From: JAOTYV01 sp041557595
GTDB taxonomy: Bacteria; Pseudomonadota; Alphaproteobacteria; UBA8366
Assembly: GCA_041557595.1 (NCBI GenBank)
Contig: JBFFGE010000097.1
Coordinates: forward strand, 1-17,024
Length of the DNA: 17,024 nucleotides
Direction of reading: 5' to 3'
Shown: positions 1 through 6,301 of the stretch, piece after piece
Layout: the number at the start of each line of letters is the position of its first letter
Numbering within the stretch: position 1 is the stretch's first letter
The notes under the pieces: model-generated
What the model was told of the DNA's origin: nothing
What the model saw: the letters and a program-made list of their open reading frames with translations, nothing else
Databases searched by the model: none
Position numbers and translations under genes: made by a program

Positions 1-192
1 CCCCCCCGGCCGGTGATACCAAACCCACAACCCCTTGCCGATCGCCGCGGCCGGTTCCTGATACCAGAACCGCCCGGATCCCGGATCGATACGCGGAGGT
101 TCCGTGCCCGGCGACGCGCAACCGGTGAGCAGCCCGGCCGATAAGATTATGAGAAACACGATGTGGATCGTGCGGCGCCAGAATTCACGCAT
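1..192 (-). CDS. Small lipoprotein, 5' part only (cut by window edge)
   Basis: The reading frame is open from an ATG at 192 down to base 1, giving at least 64 residues. The N-terminus is a lipoprotein signal: basic start (MREFWRRT), hydrophobic core (IHIVFLIILSAGLL), then lipobox L22-T-G-C25. It should therefore be lipidated on Cys25 and cleaved by LspA. Residue 26 is Ala rather than Asp, so by the enterobacterial sorting rule it would go to the outer membrane; that rule is not proven here. After Cys25 the visible chain is Pro/Gly-rich and then aromatic (RFWYQEP, GLWVWYHRPGG). The start is supported by AGGA about 8 bases upstream. That AGGA abuts a perfect 7-bp hairpin at 202-220. I do not recognise the mature protein and the C-terminus is missing, so no function is assigned. 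Confidence 0.7.
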   Translation of the reverse strand, partial: MREFWRRTIHIVFLIILSAGLLTGCASPGTEPPRIDPGSGRFWYQEPAAAIGKGLWVWYHRPGG

Positions 193-201
193 CTCGCGGT
201 T

Positions 202-220
202 CCTGTCCAAGTCGGACAGG
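202..220 (-). promoter_or_regulatory. Hairpin overlapping the Shine-Dalgarno of the lipoprotein gene
   Basis: A perfect 7-bp inverted repeat, CCTGTCC - 5 nt - GGACAGG, lies 9 to 27 bases upstream of the lipoprotein ATG at 192. Read on the minus strand, the 3' arm ends in ACAGG and the next base completes the AGGA that should bind 16S rRNA. Folding would partly hide the ribosome site. The repeat and its position are seen directly. Control of translation is inference, and a DNA-binding operator is an alternative. Confidence 0.35.
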
Positions 221-335
221 ATCGTGACCGCAATCGATTGCATCGGCAATACCGGACGTATCACGAAAAATGTTCGGCAGGAGTATCCTCAGCCGAGCCG
301 GCGCTCGTATCGCAGTTTCGAGCGCTCAGGGCGCC

Positions 336-965
336 TTACTCCGCCGCCGCCAGCGTCCCCGGCGAGATCGAGCACCGGCCGCGGTCCGGGTTCGGTTCGA
401 CCTCGCGATGGACGATCTCCGACAACGCATCCGCGCCGCCGACGTATTTTCCGTCGATCCAGATTTGCGGCACCGTCACCGGCGTCTTAGGCCCGATGAT
501 CGGCTTGACCCGCGCCAGCATGTCGTAGAGCCCGCGCGGCTGCTTGACCACGTCGTGATAGACGTAGTCGATGCCCGCCACGTCGAGATACCCCTTCGCC
601 CGCTTGCAATGCGGGCAGGTTTCCTTGCCGAAGACGTGGTTGCCCGCGATCGGCGCGCGGGCGGCATGGGCCTCGATTACCGCCTGGGTCAGCACGCCCC
701 GGCTCAACGCCGCGCCCTGACTGACGATGCGGCCTTCGACCATGACGATCGGCGCGTGCCAGCCGCCCTTCGGCAACGGCTTCCACCATTCCGAAAGCCA
801 TTCGCGCACGTCGATGTCCACGGGAATGCCGCCGAGTTCCGTCTCGATCGTATCCTTGATGACGTCGAGGGTGAGCGAGCATTCGCCGCAGGGGATGTTG
901 ACCTTGAACGGCCCCCACGCGCCGGCCCAGCGGAACACGGTGACCTTTACCGGCGTCTCAGTCAT
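336..965 (-). CDS. Glutaredoxin-like protein with two thioredoxin-fold domains
   Basis: This 209-residue protein starts at the ATG at 965, chosen over an upstream in-frame start because GAGAGG lies about 6 bases before it. The C-terminal domain (about 108-195) is a classical glutaredoxin: redox motif C117-P-H-C120, cis-proline motif T164-V-P-Q167, and G176-G-A-D179 that contacts glutathione in the family. The N-terminal domain (about 7-100) also looks like a thioredoxin fold. It has a strand VTVFRWAG, a C26-G-E-C29 motif at the head of a helix, and H70-A-P-I-V before two further strands. No signal peptide is seen, so it is probably cytosolic and catalyses glutathione-dependent disulfide exchange. 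The partner is unknown. It follows tadA on the same strand after 128 bases and may have its own promoter. The glutaredoxin domain is secure; the activity of the first domain is inference. Confidence 0.85.
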   Translation of the reverse strand: MTETPVKVTVFRWAGAWGPFKVNIPCGECSLTLDVIKDTIETELGGIPVDIDVREWLSEWWKPLPKGGWHAPIVMVEGRIVSQGAALSRGVLTQAVIEAHAARAPIAGNHVFGKETCPHCKRAKGYLDVAGIDYVYHDVVKQPRGLYDMLARVKPIIGPKTPVTVPQIWIDGKYVGGADALSEIVHREVEPNPDRGRCSISPGTLAAAE

Positions 966-1093
966 GGCGATCCTCTCTTCAAAACAGATCAAATTCCGAG
1001 CCAAGCATTCTCGGCTGCACTACCCGGATAAGCCAAGACACGCCAAAACGCCATCACCCTGCACGCCAATGTGAAGACTTGTGTGTCACACGC

Positions 1094-1552
1094 TCACCGG
1101 CGGTCCTGGAAGAACCGCTGCAACAGCGCCGCCGACCGGCTTTCCTCGAATCCGCCGTAGACCTCCGGCGCGTGATGGCAGGTCGGCTGACCGAAGAAGC
1201 GCGCGCCGTGCTCGACCCCGCCGCCCTTCGGATCGTAGGCGCCGAAATAGAGGCGGCGGATCCGCGCGAAGGAAATCGCGGTCGCACACATGGCGCACGG
1301 TTCCAGCGTCACATACAGATCGCAATCGGGCAGCCGCGGCGCGCCGACCGCGGCGGCGGCCTTTCGCAACGCCAGGATTTCCGCATGCGCGGTCGGATCG
1401 TTCAGCGCCTCGACCCGGTTGCCGGCGCGCGCCAGCACCTGGCCGGTCGTCCCATCGACAACCGCCGCACCGACCGGCACTTCGCCGTGCGCCGCCGCAC
1501 TCTCCGCCTCGGCGAGCGCCATGGTCATGAATGAGTGATCCCGATCCGTCAT
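1094..1552 (-). CDS. tadA: tRNA-specific adenosine deaminase TadA
   Basis: TadA deaminates adenosine 34 of tRNA-Arg(ACG) to inosine, which allows wobble reading of CGN codons. The 152-residue product has the full zinc and catalytic set: H56-A-E58 (ligand His and proton-shuttle Glu) and P85-C86-A-M-C89 (two Cys ligands). It also has N45, which contacts RNA in the family, and FGAYDPKGGGVEHG after the active site. Length and motifs match bacterial TadA rather than guanine or cytosine deaminases. The frame is open upstream, but MTDRDHSF at 1552 is where family similarity begins. The upstream extension has no family character and would overlap the divergent gene. A purine-rich AGGG lies about 10 bases before the ATG. 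It is divergent from the lipocalin-like gene, with 109 bases between the starts. Confidence 0.93.
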   Translation of the reverse strand: MTDRDHSFMTMALAEAESAAAHGEVPVGAAVVDGTTGQVLARAGNRVEALNDPTAHAEILALRKAAAAVGAPRLPDCDLYVTLEPCAMCATAISFARIRRLYFGAYDPKGGGVEHGARFFGQPTCHHAPEVYGGFEESRSAALLQRFFQDRR

Positions 1553-1612
1553 GGCAGCACCCTGCCCGCGCCCCGATATCCGGTCAAGCGGAGCGAAGCG
1601 CCTGTTCTCCGG

Positions 1613-1664
1613 ACCCGTATCGGGTATGATCCTTGAGAACCGAAAATTTGACGGGGATCGGATG
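1613..1664 (+). promoter_or_regulatory. Probable promoter and ribosome site of the lipocalin-like gene
   Basis: TATGAT at 1625-1630 is a 5/6 match to a sigma-70 -10 box, about 7 bases before a likely transcription start and 31 bases before the ATG at 1662. The base before the hexamer and the hexamer's first base lie in a perfect inverted repeat, ACCCG-TAT-CGGGT (1613-1625), a possible operator. GGGGAT 4-9 bases before the ATG serves as ribosome site. No good -35 is present at 17 bp (CTGTTC), so the call is tentative. Confidence 0.3.
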
Positions 1665-2114
1665 GTAACCGCACAGGATATTCTCGGCTCATGGTTGATG
1701 GTCGACCGGGGCACCGACAGCGAGGAGGATGCGGCGCAGGCCAGGATCCGCTATGGCGACGATCCGCAGGGTTTCATGATTTTCGCGCCCGACGTCTGGA
1801 TGAACGCCATCGTCTGCTGGGGCGGCCGGCCGGCGCTCACCGGCGATCCCGCCTGGCATTCGGACGCACCGGACGGCGACAAGGTCACCGCCTTCGACAC
1901 CTATCTGTCCTATGGCGGCCAGTTCACCGTCGAGAACAGCACGCTCACCACCAAGGTGAAGTACGCGCTCAATCCCGGCTGGGTCGGCGGCGAGCAGGTG
2001 CGTGGGCTGGAGATGTCGGAAGACGGCCATTTGACGCTGACGCTGTCGCGCTCATGGCCCGACGGACGGGTCATGACCGGCTGGGTCAAGTGGCGCCGGG
2101 CGCCCGCTGCGTAG
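1662..2114 (+). CDS. Lipocalin-like domain protein
   Basis: This 150-residue protein matches the pattern of the bacterial lipocalin-like family (Pfam lipocalin_5 type). It has an N-terminal G9-S-W, then Y/F-rich strands, then F78-D-T-Y-L-S-Y-G-G-Q-F88, N104-P-G-W107 and the Q112-x-R114 pair near the final strands, ending in WVKWRR. The fold is a small beta-barrel, and members are mostly uncharacterised. No signal peptide or lipobox is visible, so it is probably cytosolic. I chose the ATG at 1662 because GGGGAT sits just upstream and family similarity begins there. The frame is open further upstream (including an ATG at 1626), but that would place the -10-like box inside the gene. A cupin gene follows after 34 bases with its own strong ribosome site, so the two may be co-transcribed. 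The ligand or substrate is unknown. Confidence 0.78.
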   Translation: MVTAQDILGSWLMVDRGTDSEEDAAQARIRYGDDPQGFMIFAPDVWMNAIVCWGGRPALTGDPAWHSDAPDGDKVTAFDTYLSYGGQFTVENSTLTTKVKYALNPGWVGGEQVRGLEMSEDGHLTLTLSRSWPDGRVMTGWVKWRRAPAA

Positions 2115-2148
2115 GATCGAAACTCGAATCTTAGATGGAGGAACAGCG

Positions 2149-2535
2149 ATGACCGAAGCGATCGATATCAACGCCACGCTCGCAACACTGAAATTTCTCG
2201 AAGGCCGGACGCGGTTTTCCGATACCGAAGGCACTTTCGCCCGCGTGGCGGAATACCGCGACGGCGCGATATTCACCGGCGGATTTTCCGGCGTCAGCCA
2301 ATGGGAACGCCACCCCAATGGCGACGAAATCGTGCAGATCCTGAAAGGCAGCGTCACCCTGACGCTGATTACCGGGGACGGCCCGGAAACGCTGGACCTG
2401 AAGGCCGGCATGATCGCTATCGTCCCGCAGGGCGCCTGGCACCAGTTCAACGCGCCGGACGGCGTCACGGTCATGACCACCACGCCGCAGCCGACCGAGC
2501 ACATCACGGACGAAATGCCGCCGATGGCGGATTAA
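2149..2535 (+). CDS. Single-domain cupin protein
   Basis: This 128-residue protein is a compact cupin. Motif 1 is W52-E-R-H55-P-N-G-D-E60 followed by I-V-Q-I-L-K-G67. Motif 2 is A86-G-M-I-A-I-V-P93 through W97-H98-Q-F. His55, Glu60 and His98 are candidate metal ligands; motif 1 carries only one His instead of the usual HxH, so metal binding is plausible but not certain. The start is well supported by GGAGG at 7 to 11 bases before the ATG. The family covers isomerases, dioxygenases and sensors, and the sequence does not say which. The neighbouring lipocalin-like gene 34 bases upstream suggests a two-gene unit, perhaps handling a small molecule. That link is inference only. Confidence 0.85.
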   Translation: MTEAIDINATLATLKFLEGRTRFSDTEGTFARVAEYRDGAIFTGGFSGVSQWERHPNGDEIVQILKGSVTLTLITGDGPETLDLKAGMIAIVPQGAWHQFNAPDGVTVMTTTPQPTEHITDEMPPMAD

Positions 2536-2563
2536 CTGTTCTGGCGCCTTGATAGAGCGAGAA

Positions 2564-3109
2564 ATGGGCGTGGACACAATCCATTTGCCAGCACGCTATG
2601 ACGGACTATCCAAAACTGACCTTCAGGCACACTTTCGACATTGCGCGTCGGCCCTCATTGACGGCGACCGCGTGGAACTCTTGCTAAATCAAGCCGGGGT
2701 GCAAATTCCGGCGGTGAAACGGATTTACCGCACCAAATCCGCCGCCCTATTCTTGCTGCTGCGAAGTGGCTCGATCGAACGCAAGATATTGAACTGCTTG
2801 CGACGTCATCTTGAGTCAAATGGGCACGATCTGACAATATCCGTGACCAAGAAACGAAAATTGCTAAGCAGGATTGCGGTCCGAATACCGCTCGATGATT
2901 CCTTGTTTGCACTATCCGCCATCAAGGTGCTCGAAACGGTCGCATTGCAATTGGGTAGCACATGGCCGCAACCCATGTCGGCCGGCTATCGCCTCGGTTC
3001 GGAAGGAATCGGTTTGCCCGGGCACCTGACGATAAATGACCCAATTCTCAACGCCAGCCGCAATTTAGGTAGAGCGATGGGAAAATTTATCGGAAACATC
3101 ATTCGCTGA
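2564..3109 (+). CDS. Unrecognised basic protein in a low-GC patch
   Basis: I do not recognise this 181-residue protein. It begins at an ATG at 2564; an in-frame TTG at 2549 would add five residues. No strong Shine-Dalgarno is seen before either. The chain is basic (25 Lys/Arg against 14 Asp/Glu by my count), with a helical Arg/Lys/Leu-rich centre (KSAALFLLLRSG, KKRKLLSRIAVRIPL) and a glycine-rich tail (GRAMGKFIGNIIR). There is no signal peptide or clear membrane span. The DNA from 2581 to 3120 is about 53% GC by hand count, against roughly 62-65% in neighbouring genes I sampled. It uses codons rare elsewhere here (ATA, CTA, AGA, TTG). That suggests recent acquisition or a fast-evolving orphan. 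It sits alone between the cupin gene and rluB on the same strand. The open frame of this length supports a real gene; function is unknown. Confidence 0.6.
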   Translation: MGVDTIHLPARYDGLSKTDLQAHFRHCASALIDGDRVELLLNQAGVQIPAVKRIYRTKSAALFLLLRSGSIERKILNCLRRHLESNGHDLTISVTKKRKLLSRIAVRIPLDDSLFALSAIKVLETVALQLGSTWPQPMSAGYRLGSEGIGLPGHLTINDPILNASRNLGRAMGKFIGNIIR

Positions 3110-3183
3110 CTCTCCACCCTATTTGCAATACCTGGTCCGCTCGCCTATTGTCCGCCGCCCTTCGCCAACCCTGCCGAACGCCC

Positions 3184-3945
3184 ATGACCGACGAAAAACC
3201 GCAACGCATCGCCAAGGTCATCGCCCGCGCCGGCTTGTGCTCCCGGCGCGAAGCGGAGCGCTGGATCGCCGACGGCCGCGTCGCGGTGGACGACGCCGTG
3301 CTAACCAGCCCGGCGGTTACCGTCACGACGGCGAGCCGCATCACCGTTGACGGCAAGCCGCTCGGCGCGCCCGACCCGGTCCAGCTCTGGCGTTACCACA
3401 AGCCGTCGGGATTGGTCACGACGGCGCGGGATCCGGAGGGCCGCGCGACCGTGTTCGACAAACTGCCCCGGGACATGCCGCGGGTACTTTCGGTCGGGCG
3501 GCTCGACATTACCTCCGAAGGCCTGCTGCTGCTGACCAATGACGGGGAGTTGAAGCGGCGGTTGGAGCATCCGTCGACCGGGTGGCTTCGGCGCTACCGG
3601 GTCCGGCTGCACGGACGAGTGACCGACGCGCTGCTTGGCCGCCTTGCCGACGGCATCACCGTCGACGGCATGCGCTATGGGAAGATCGAGGCGAAGCTCG
3701 ATTCACAGCAGGGCGCGAACGCCTGGCTCACCATGGGACTGCGGGAGGGCAAGAACCGGGAAATCCGCCGTGTCTGCGAGGAACTCGGCTGGACCGTGAA
3801 CCGCCTCATCCGAGTCAGCTACGGCCCGTTCCATCTCGGCAGCCTGGAGCGGGGTGGCATCGAGAAGGTGCCCAAGAAAGTGTTGGCCGAGCAATTGGGG
3901 CGAAGCCCGGACAAGTCGAAACGGCATGCGACTCATCGGCGGTAA
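3184..3945 (+). CDS. rluB: 23S rRNA pseudouridine synthase, RluB type
   Basis: Members of this RsuA/RluB family convert uridine to pseudouridine; RluB modifies U2605 of 23S rRNA. The 253-residue product has an N-terminal S4 RNA-binding domain (about 8-55; K11-V-I-A-R-A-G17, S20-R-R-E-A24). The catalytic domain carries the hallmark S103-V-G-R-L-D108-I-T-S-E-G-L, where Asp108 is the nucleophile. Later come LREGKNREIRR and RLIRVSYGPF, which form the conserved RNA-binding end of the fold. The ATG at 3184 is chosen because S4 similarity begins just after it; there is no clear Shine-Dalgarno. A weak sigma-70-like pair (TTTGCA at 3122, TATTGT at 3146, 18 bp apart) lies upstream. The last 20 bases overlap rsmD, so the two are probably translated together. 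RsuA or RluE/F specificity is less likely given length and motifs. Confidence 0.88.
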   Translation: MTDEKPQRIAKVIARAGLCSRREAERWIADGRVAVDDAVLTSPAVTVTTASRITVDGKPLGAPDPVQLWRYHKPSGLVTTARDPEGRATVFDKLPRDMPRVLSVGRLDITSEGLLLLTNDGELKRRLEHPSTGWLRRYRVRLHGRVTDALLGRLADGITVDGMRYGKIEAKLDSQQGANAWLTMGLREGKNREIRRVCEELGWTVNRLIRVSYGPFHLGSLERGGIEKVPKKVLAEQLGRSPDKSKRHATHRR

Positions 3946-4492
3946 ATGGCGCGGCCGACGGCTGGTCGTGCCCGAAGGAAACGCGGTGCGGCCGACCGGC
4001 GACCGGGTGCGCGAGGCGCTGTTCAATATTCTGGAGCATCGGGGGTTCAGACCGGGCGGCGGCAGCCCATTGCCGGGCGCCCATGTGCTCGACGGCTTCG
4101 CGGGCACCGGTTCGCTCGGACTCGAAGCGCTCAGCCGGGGCGCAGAGCACGCGACCTTCATCGAGAAGGACCGCGTCGCGCAGCGGGCGCTCGAGGCCAA
4201 CATTGCCGGCTGCAAGGCCCACGACCAGGCAACGGTCCTCCGCGCCGATTGCCGCACACCGCCACGGGCCAGTGCGGCCTGCACCCTCGTCTTTCTCGAT
4301 CCGCCGTATGGCAGCGGCCTGGCGGCGCCCGCTCTGGAGGCCCTGGCCAATGCCGGCTGGTTCGCCGAAAACGCCTTGTGTACCGTGGAGTTGGGCGCAA
4401 AGGACGACTTCGCCGCGCCCGCCGGATTCATCCCCCTCGACGAGCGGCGCTATGGCGCGGCAAGGATTGTCATCCTGCGGGCGGAAGCGTAG
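3926..4492 (+). CDS. rsmD: 16S rRNA (guanine-966-N2)-methyltransferase RsmD
   Basis: RsmD methylates N2 of G966 in 16S rRNA during 30S assembly, using S-adenosylmethionine. The 188-residue product opens with the family's typical M1-R-L-I-G-G-K-W-R-G10 and the P23-T-G-D-R-V-R-E-A-L-F-N34 segment. The SAM motif I is D56-G-F-A-G-T-G-S-L-G65, the acidic E80-K ends strand 2, and the catalytic N-methyltransferase motif D125-P-P-Y128 is intact. The start overlaps the end of rluB by 20 bases in another frame, which suggests translational coupling; a longer in-frame upstream extension lacks family similarity. It ends 6 bases from the oppositely oriented mutL stop, so no separate intrinsic terminator fits between them. 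Confidence 0.92.
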   Translation: MRLIGGKWRGRRLVVPEGNAVRPTGDRVREALFNILEHRGFRPGGGSPLPGAHVLDGFAGTGSLGLEALSRGAEHATFIEKDRVAQRALEANIAGCKAHDQATVLRADCRTPPRASAACTLVFLDPPYGSGLAAPALEALANAGWFAENALCTVELGAKDDFAAPAGFIPLDERRYGAARIVILRAEA

Positions 4493-4498
4493 GCGTCA

Positions 4499-6301
4499 TC
4501 AGCGGCGGCCGAACAAGCGTTCGATATCCGCGAGCTTCAGTTCCACATAGGTCGGCCGTCCATGGTTGCATTGGCCCGAATGGGGCGTCGCTTCCATCTC
4601 GCGCAGCAGCGCGTTCATTTCCTCCACCGTCAGCCGGCGGCCAGCCCGCACCGATCCATGGCATGCCATGGTGCCGCAGACTTCTTCGAGCCTTTCCTTG
4701 AGGCTGAAGGCGTCGCCCAGCGCCGCCAATTCGTCGGCAAGATCGCGCACCAGCCCCGGCACATCGACCGTGCCCAGCAGCGCGGGCACTTCGCGCACCA
4801 CCACCGCACCTTCGCCGAAGCCTTCGAGGACGAGGCCCAGCTCGGCCAATTCCCCGGCGCGTGCGACCAGCCGCTGCACCGCGGCCTCCTCCAACTCGAC
4901 CACCTCGGGCATCAGCAGGCCCTGGCCCTGTACGCCCCGTTCGGCGAGCGCGCGCTTCATTCGCTCATAGACGAGACGTTCATGCGCCGCATGCTGATCG
5001 ACGATTACCACGCCTTCCGCGGTCTGGGCCAAAACATATGTTTCATGCAGTTGGGCCCGCGCCGCGCCCAGCGGATAGTCGGCGGCGACTTCGCCCGCCG
5101 ATGCGGCATCCGCGATTGCATGCGCCGCGGACGGCAGGGTCAGGACATCGCCGAGCGGCGCCTGATAGGCCGCCGCCGCTTCCGCCAGTCCGCTCGACGG
5201 ATACCGCACCGGATAGGCATAGGCGCCACCGCCACGCGACGGCAACCCGCCGGGCCGCACCGCGCCCAGCGCGGCCGCGCCCACGGTGGTCGATGCGCGA
5301 TGGCCTGCATCGGCAAGGGCATGTTTCAGGGCACCGACAATCAATCCGCGCACCATGCCGGGATCGCGAAACCGCACTTCGGCCTTCGCCGGATGCACAT
5401 TGACGTCGACCGACCGCGGTTCGATGTCCAGGAACAGCGCAACCAGCGGATGGCGGTTGCGCGACAGGAAATCGGCATACGCTCCCCGCACCGCCCCGAT
5501 CAGCATGCGGTCCTTGACCGGCCGGTCATTGACGAACAGGAACTGCTTTGCCGCATTCGCGCGATTCAATGTCGGCAGGCCGGCATATCCGGTCAGGCGC
5601 ACGCCGTCCCGCTCCGCGTCGATCGGCAGCGCGTTGGCCGCGAAGTCGCGCCCCATGATCGCGGACAGACGCGCCAGACGGCTTTCCAGGAAATCGCCCT
5701 GTGCCGTCTCCAACTGCATCCGCGTGCGATTCTCGTCCGCCAGGGTGAAGGAAACATCGGGCCGGGCCATCGCCAGCCGTTGCAACATCTCGGTGATCTG
5801 TCCGGTTTCCGCCCGTTCGCTGCGCATGAATTTGAGCCGCGCCGGCGTCGCGAAAAACAGATCCCGGATCTCGACCCGCGTGCCTTCGGGATGCGCCGCA
5901 GGCGACGGGCCGTCCTTGGTTCCGCCTTCCACGGTCAGACGCCAGGCGGACTCGCCGCCGCGGGCGCGGGTCGTGATCGCAAGCCGGCTCACCGCGCCGA
6001 TCGACGGCAGCGCTTCACCCCGGAATCCCAGGCTCGCGATCGCATGCAAATCGTAATCCGGCAGCTTGGAGGTGGCGTGGCGCTCGATAGCGAGTTCCAG
6101 ATCTTCCCGCGTCATGCCGGCGCCGTCGTCGGTCACGGCGATCATCGACTTGCCGCCATCGCGGATGGCGACCGAAATGTGCCGCGCCCCGGCATCCAGG
6201 CTGTTTTCCACCAGTTCCTTGACCGCCGAGGCCGGGCGCTCGATCACCTCGCCCGCGGCAATTCGGTTGATCACGGTTTCCGGCAGGCGCCGAACGCTCA
6301 T
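4499..6301 (-). CDS. mutL: DNA mismatch repair protein MutL, endonuclease type
   Basis: MutL links mismatch recognition by MutS to strand incision. The 600-residue protein has the GHKL ATPase domain: E32-N33 in VKELVENSLDAGA, D58-D-G-A-G-M63, and the ATP lid G92-F-R-G-E-A-L-P. This is followed by the transducer domain (FVNDRPV near 257-262, DVNVHPAKAEVRF near 299-311). An Ala/Gly/Pro-rich linker spans about 340-410, before the C-terminal dimerisation domain. That domain carries the metal-dependent nicking motif D435-Q-H-A-A-H-E441-R-L-V-Y-E446, with C547-H-G and C578-N-H-G-R-P583 as further metal-site elements. This is the type found in bacteria without MutH. The start overlaps the pgi stop as ATGA, so translation is probably coupled to pgi. 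It converges on rsmD. Confidence 0.96.
   Translation of the reverse strand: MSVRRLPETVINRIAAGEVIERPASAVKELVENSLDAGARHISVAIRDGGKSMIAVTDDGAGMTREDLELAIERHATSKLPDYDLHAIASLGFRGEALPSIGAVSRLAITTRARGGESAWRLTVEGGTKDGPSPAAHPEGTRVEIRDLFFATPARLKFMRSERAETGQITEMLQRLAMARPDVSFTLADENRTRMQLETAQGDFLESRLARLSAIMGRDFAANALPIDAERDGVRLTGYAGLPTLNRANAAKQFLFVNDRPVKDRMLIGAVRGAYADFLSRNRHPLVALFLDIEPRSVDVNVHPAKAEVRFRDPGMVRGLIVGALKHALADAGHRASTTVGAAALGAVRPGGLPSRGGGAYAYPVRYPSSGLAEAAAAYQAPLGDVLTLPSAAHAIADAASAGEVAADYPLGAARAQLHETYVLAQTAEGVVIVDQHAAHERLVYERMKRALAERGVQGQGLLMPEVVELEEAAVQRLVARAGELAELGLVLEGFGEGAVVVREVPALLGTVDVPGLVRDLADELAALGDAFSLKERLEEVCGTMACHGSVRAGRRLTVEEMNALLREMEATPHSGQCNHGRPTYVELKLADIERLFGRR

Noticed and set aside
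294..307. CGAGC-CGGC-GCTCG hairpin after the glutaredoxin-like gene as terminator
   Set aside because: The stem is only 5 bp and no T run follows directly; chance matches are common at this GC content.
270..1031. 253-codon + frame opposite the glutaredoxin-like gene
   Set aside because: The product is rich in Arg, Asp and His with no motif; the minus frame has clear redox motifs.
3582..4550. 322-codon + frame overlapping rluB and rsmD
   Set aside because: It is a shadow frame; the other two frames encode complete rRNA modification enzymes.
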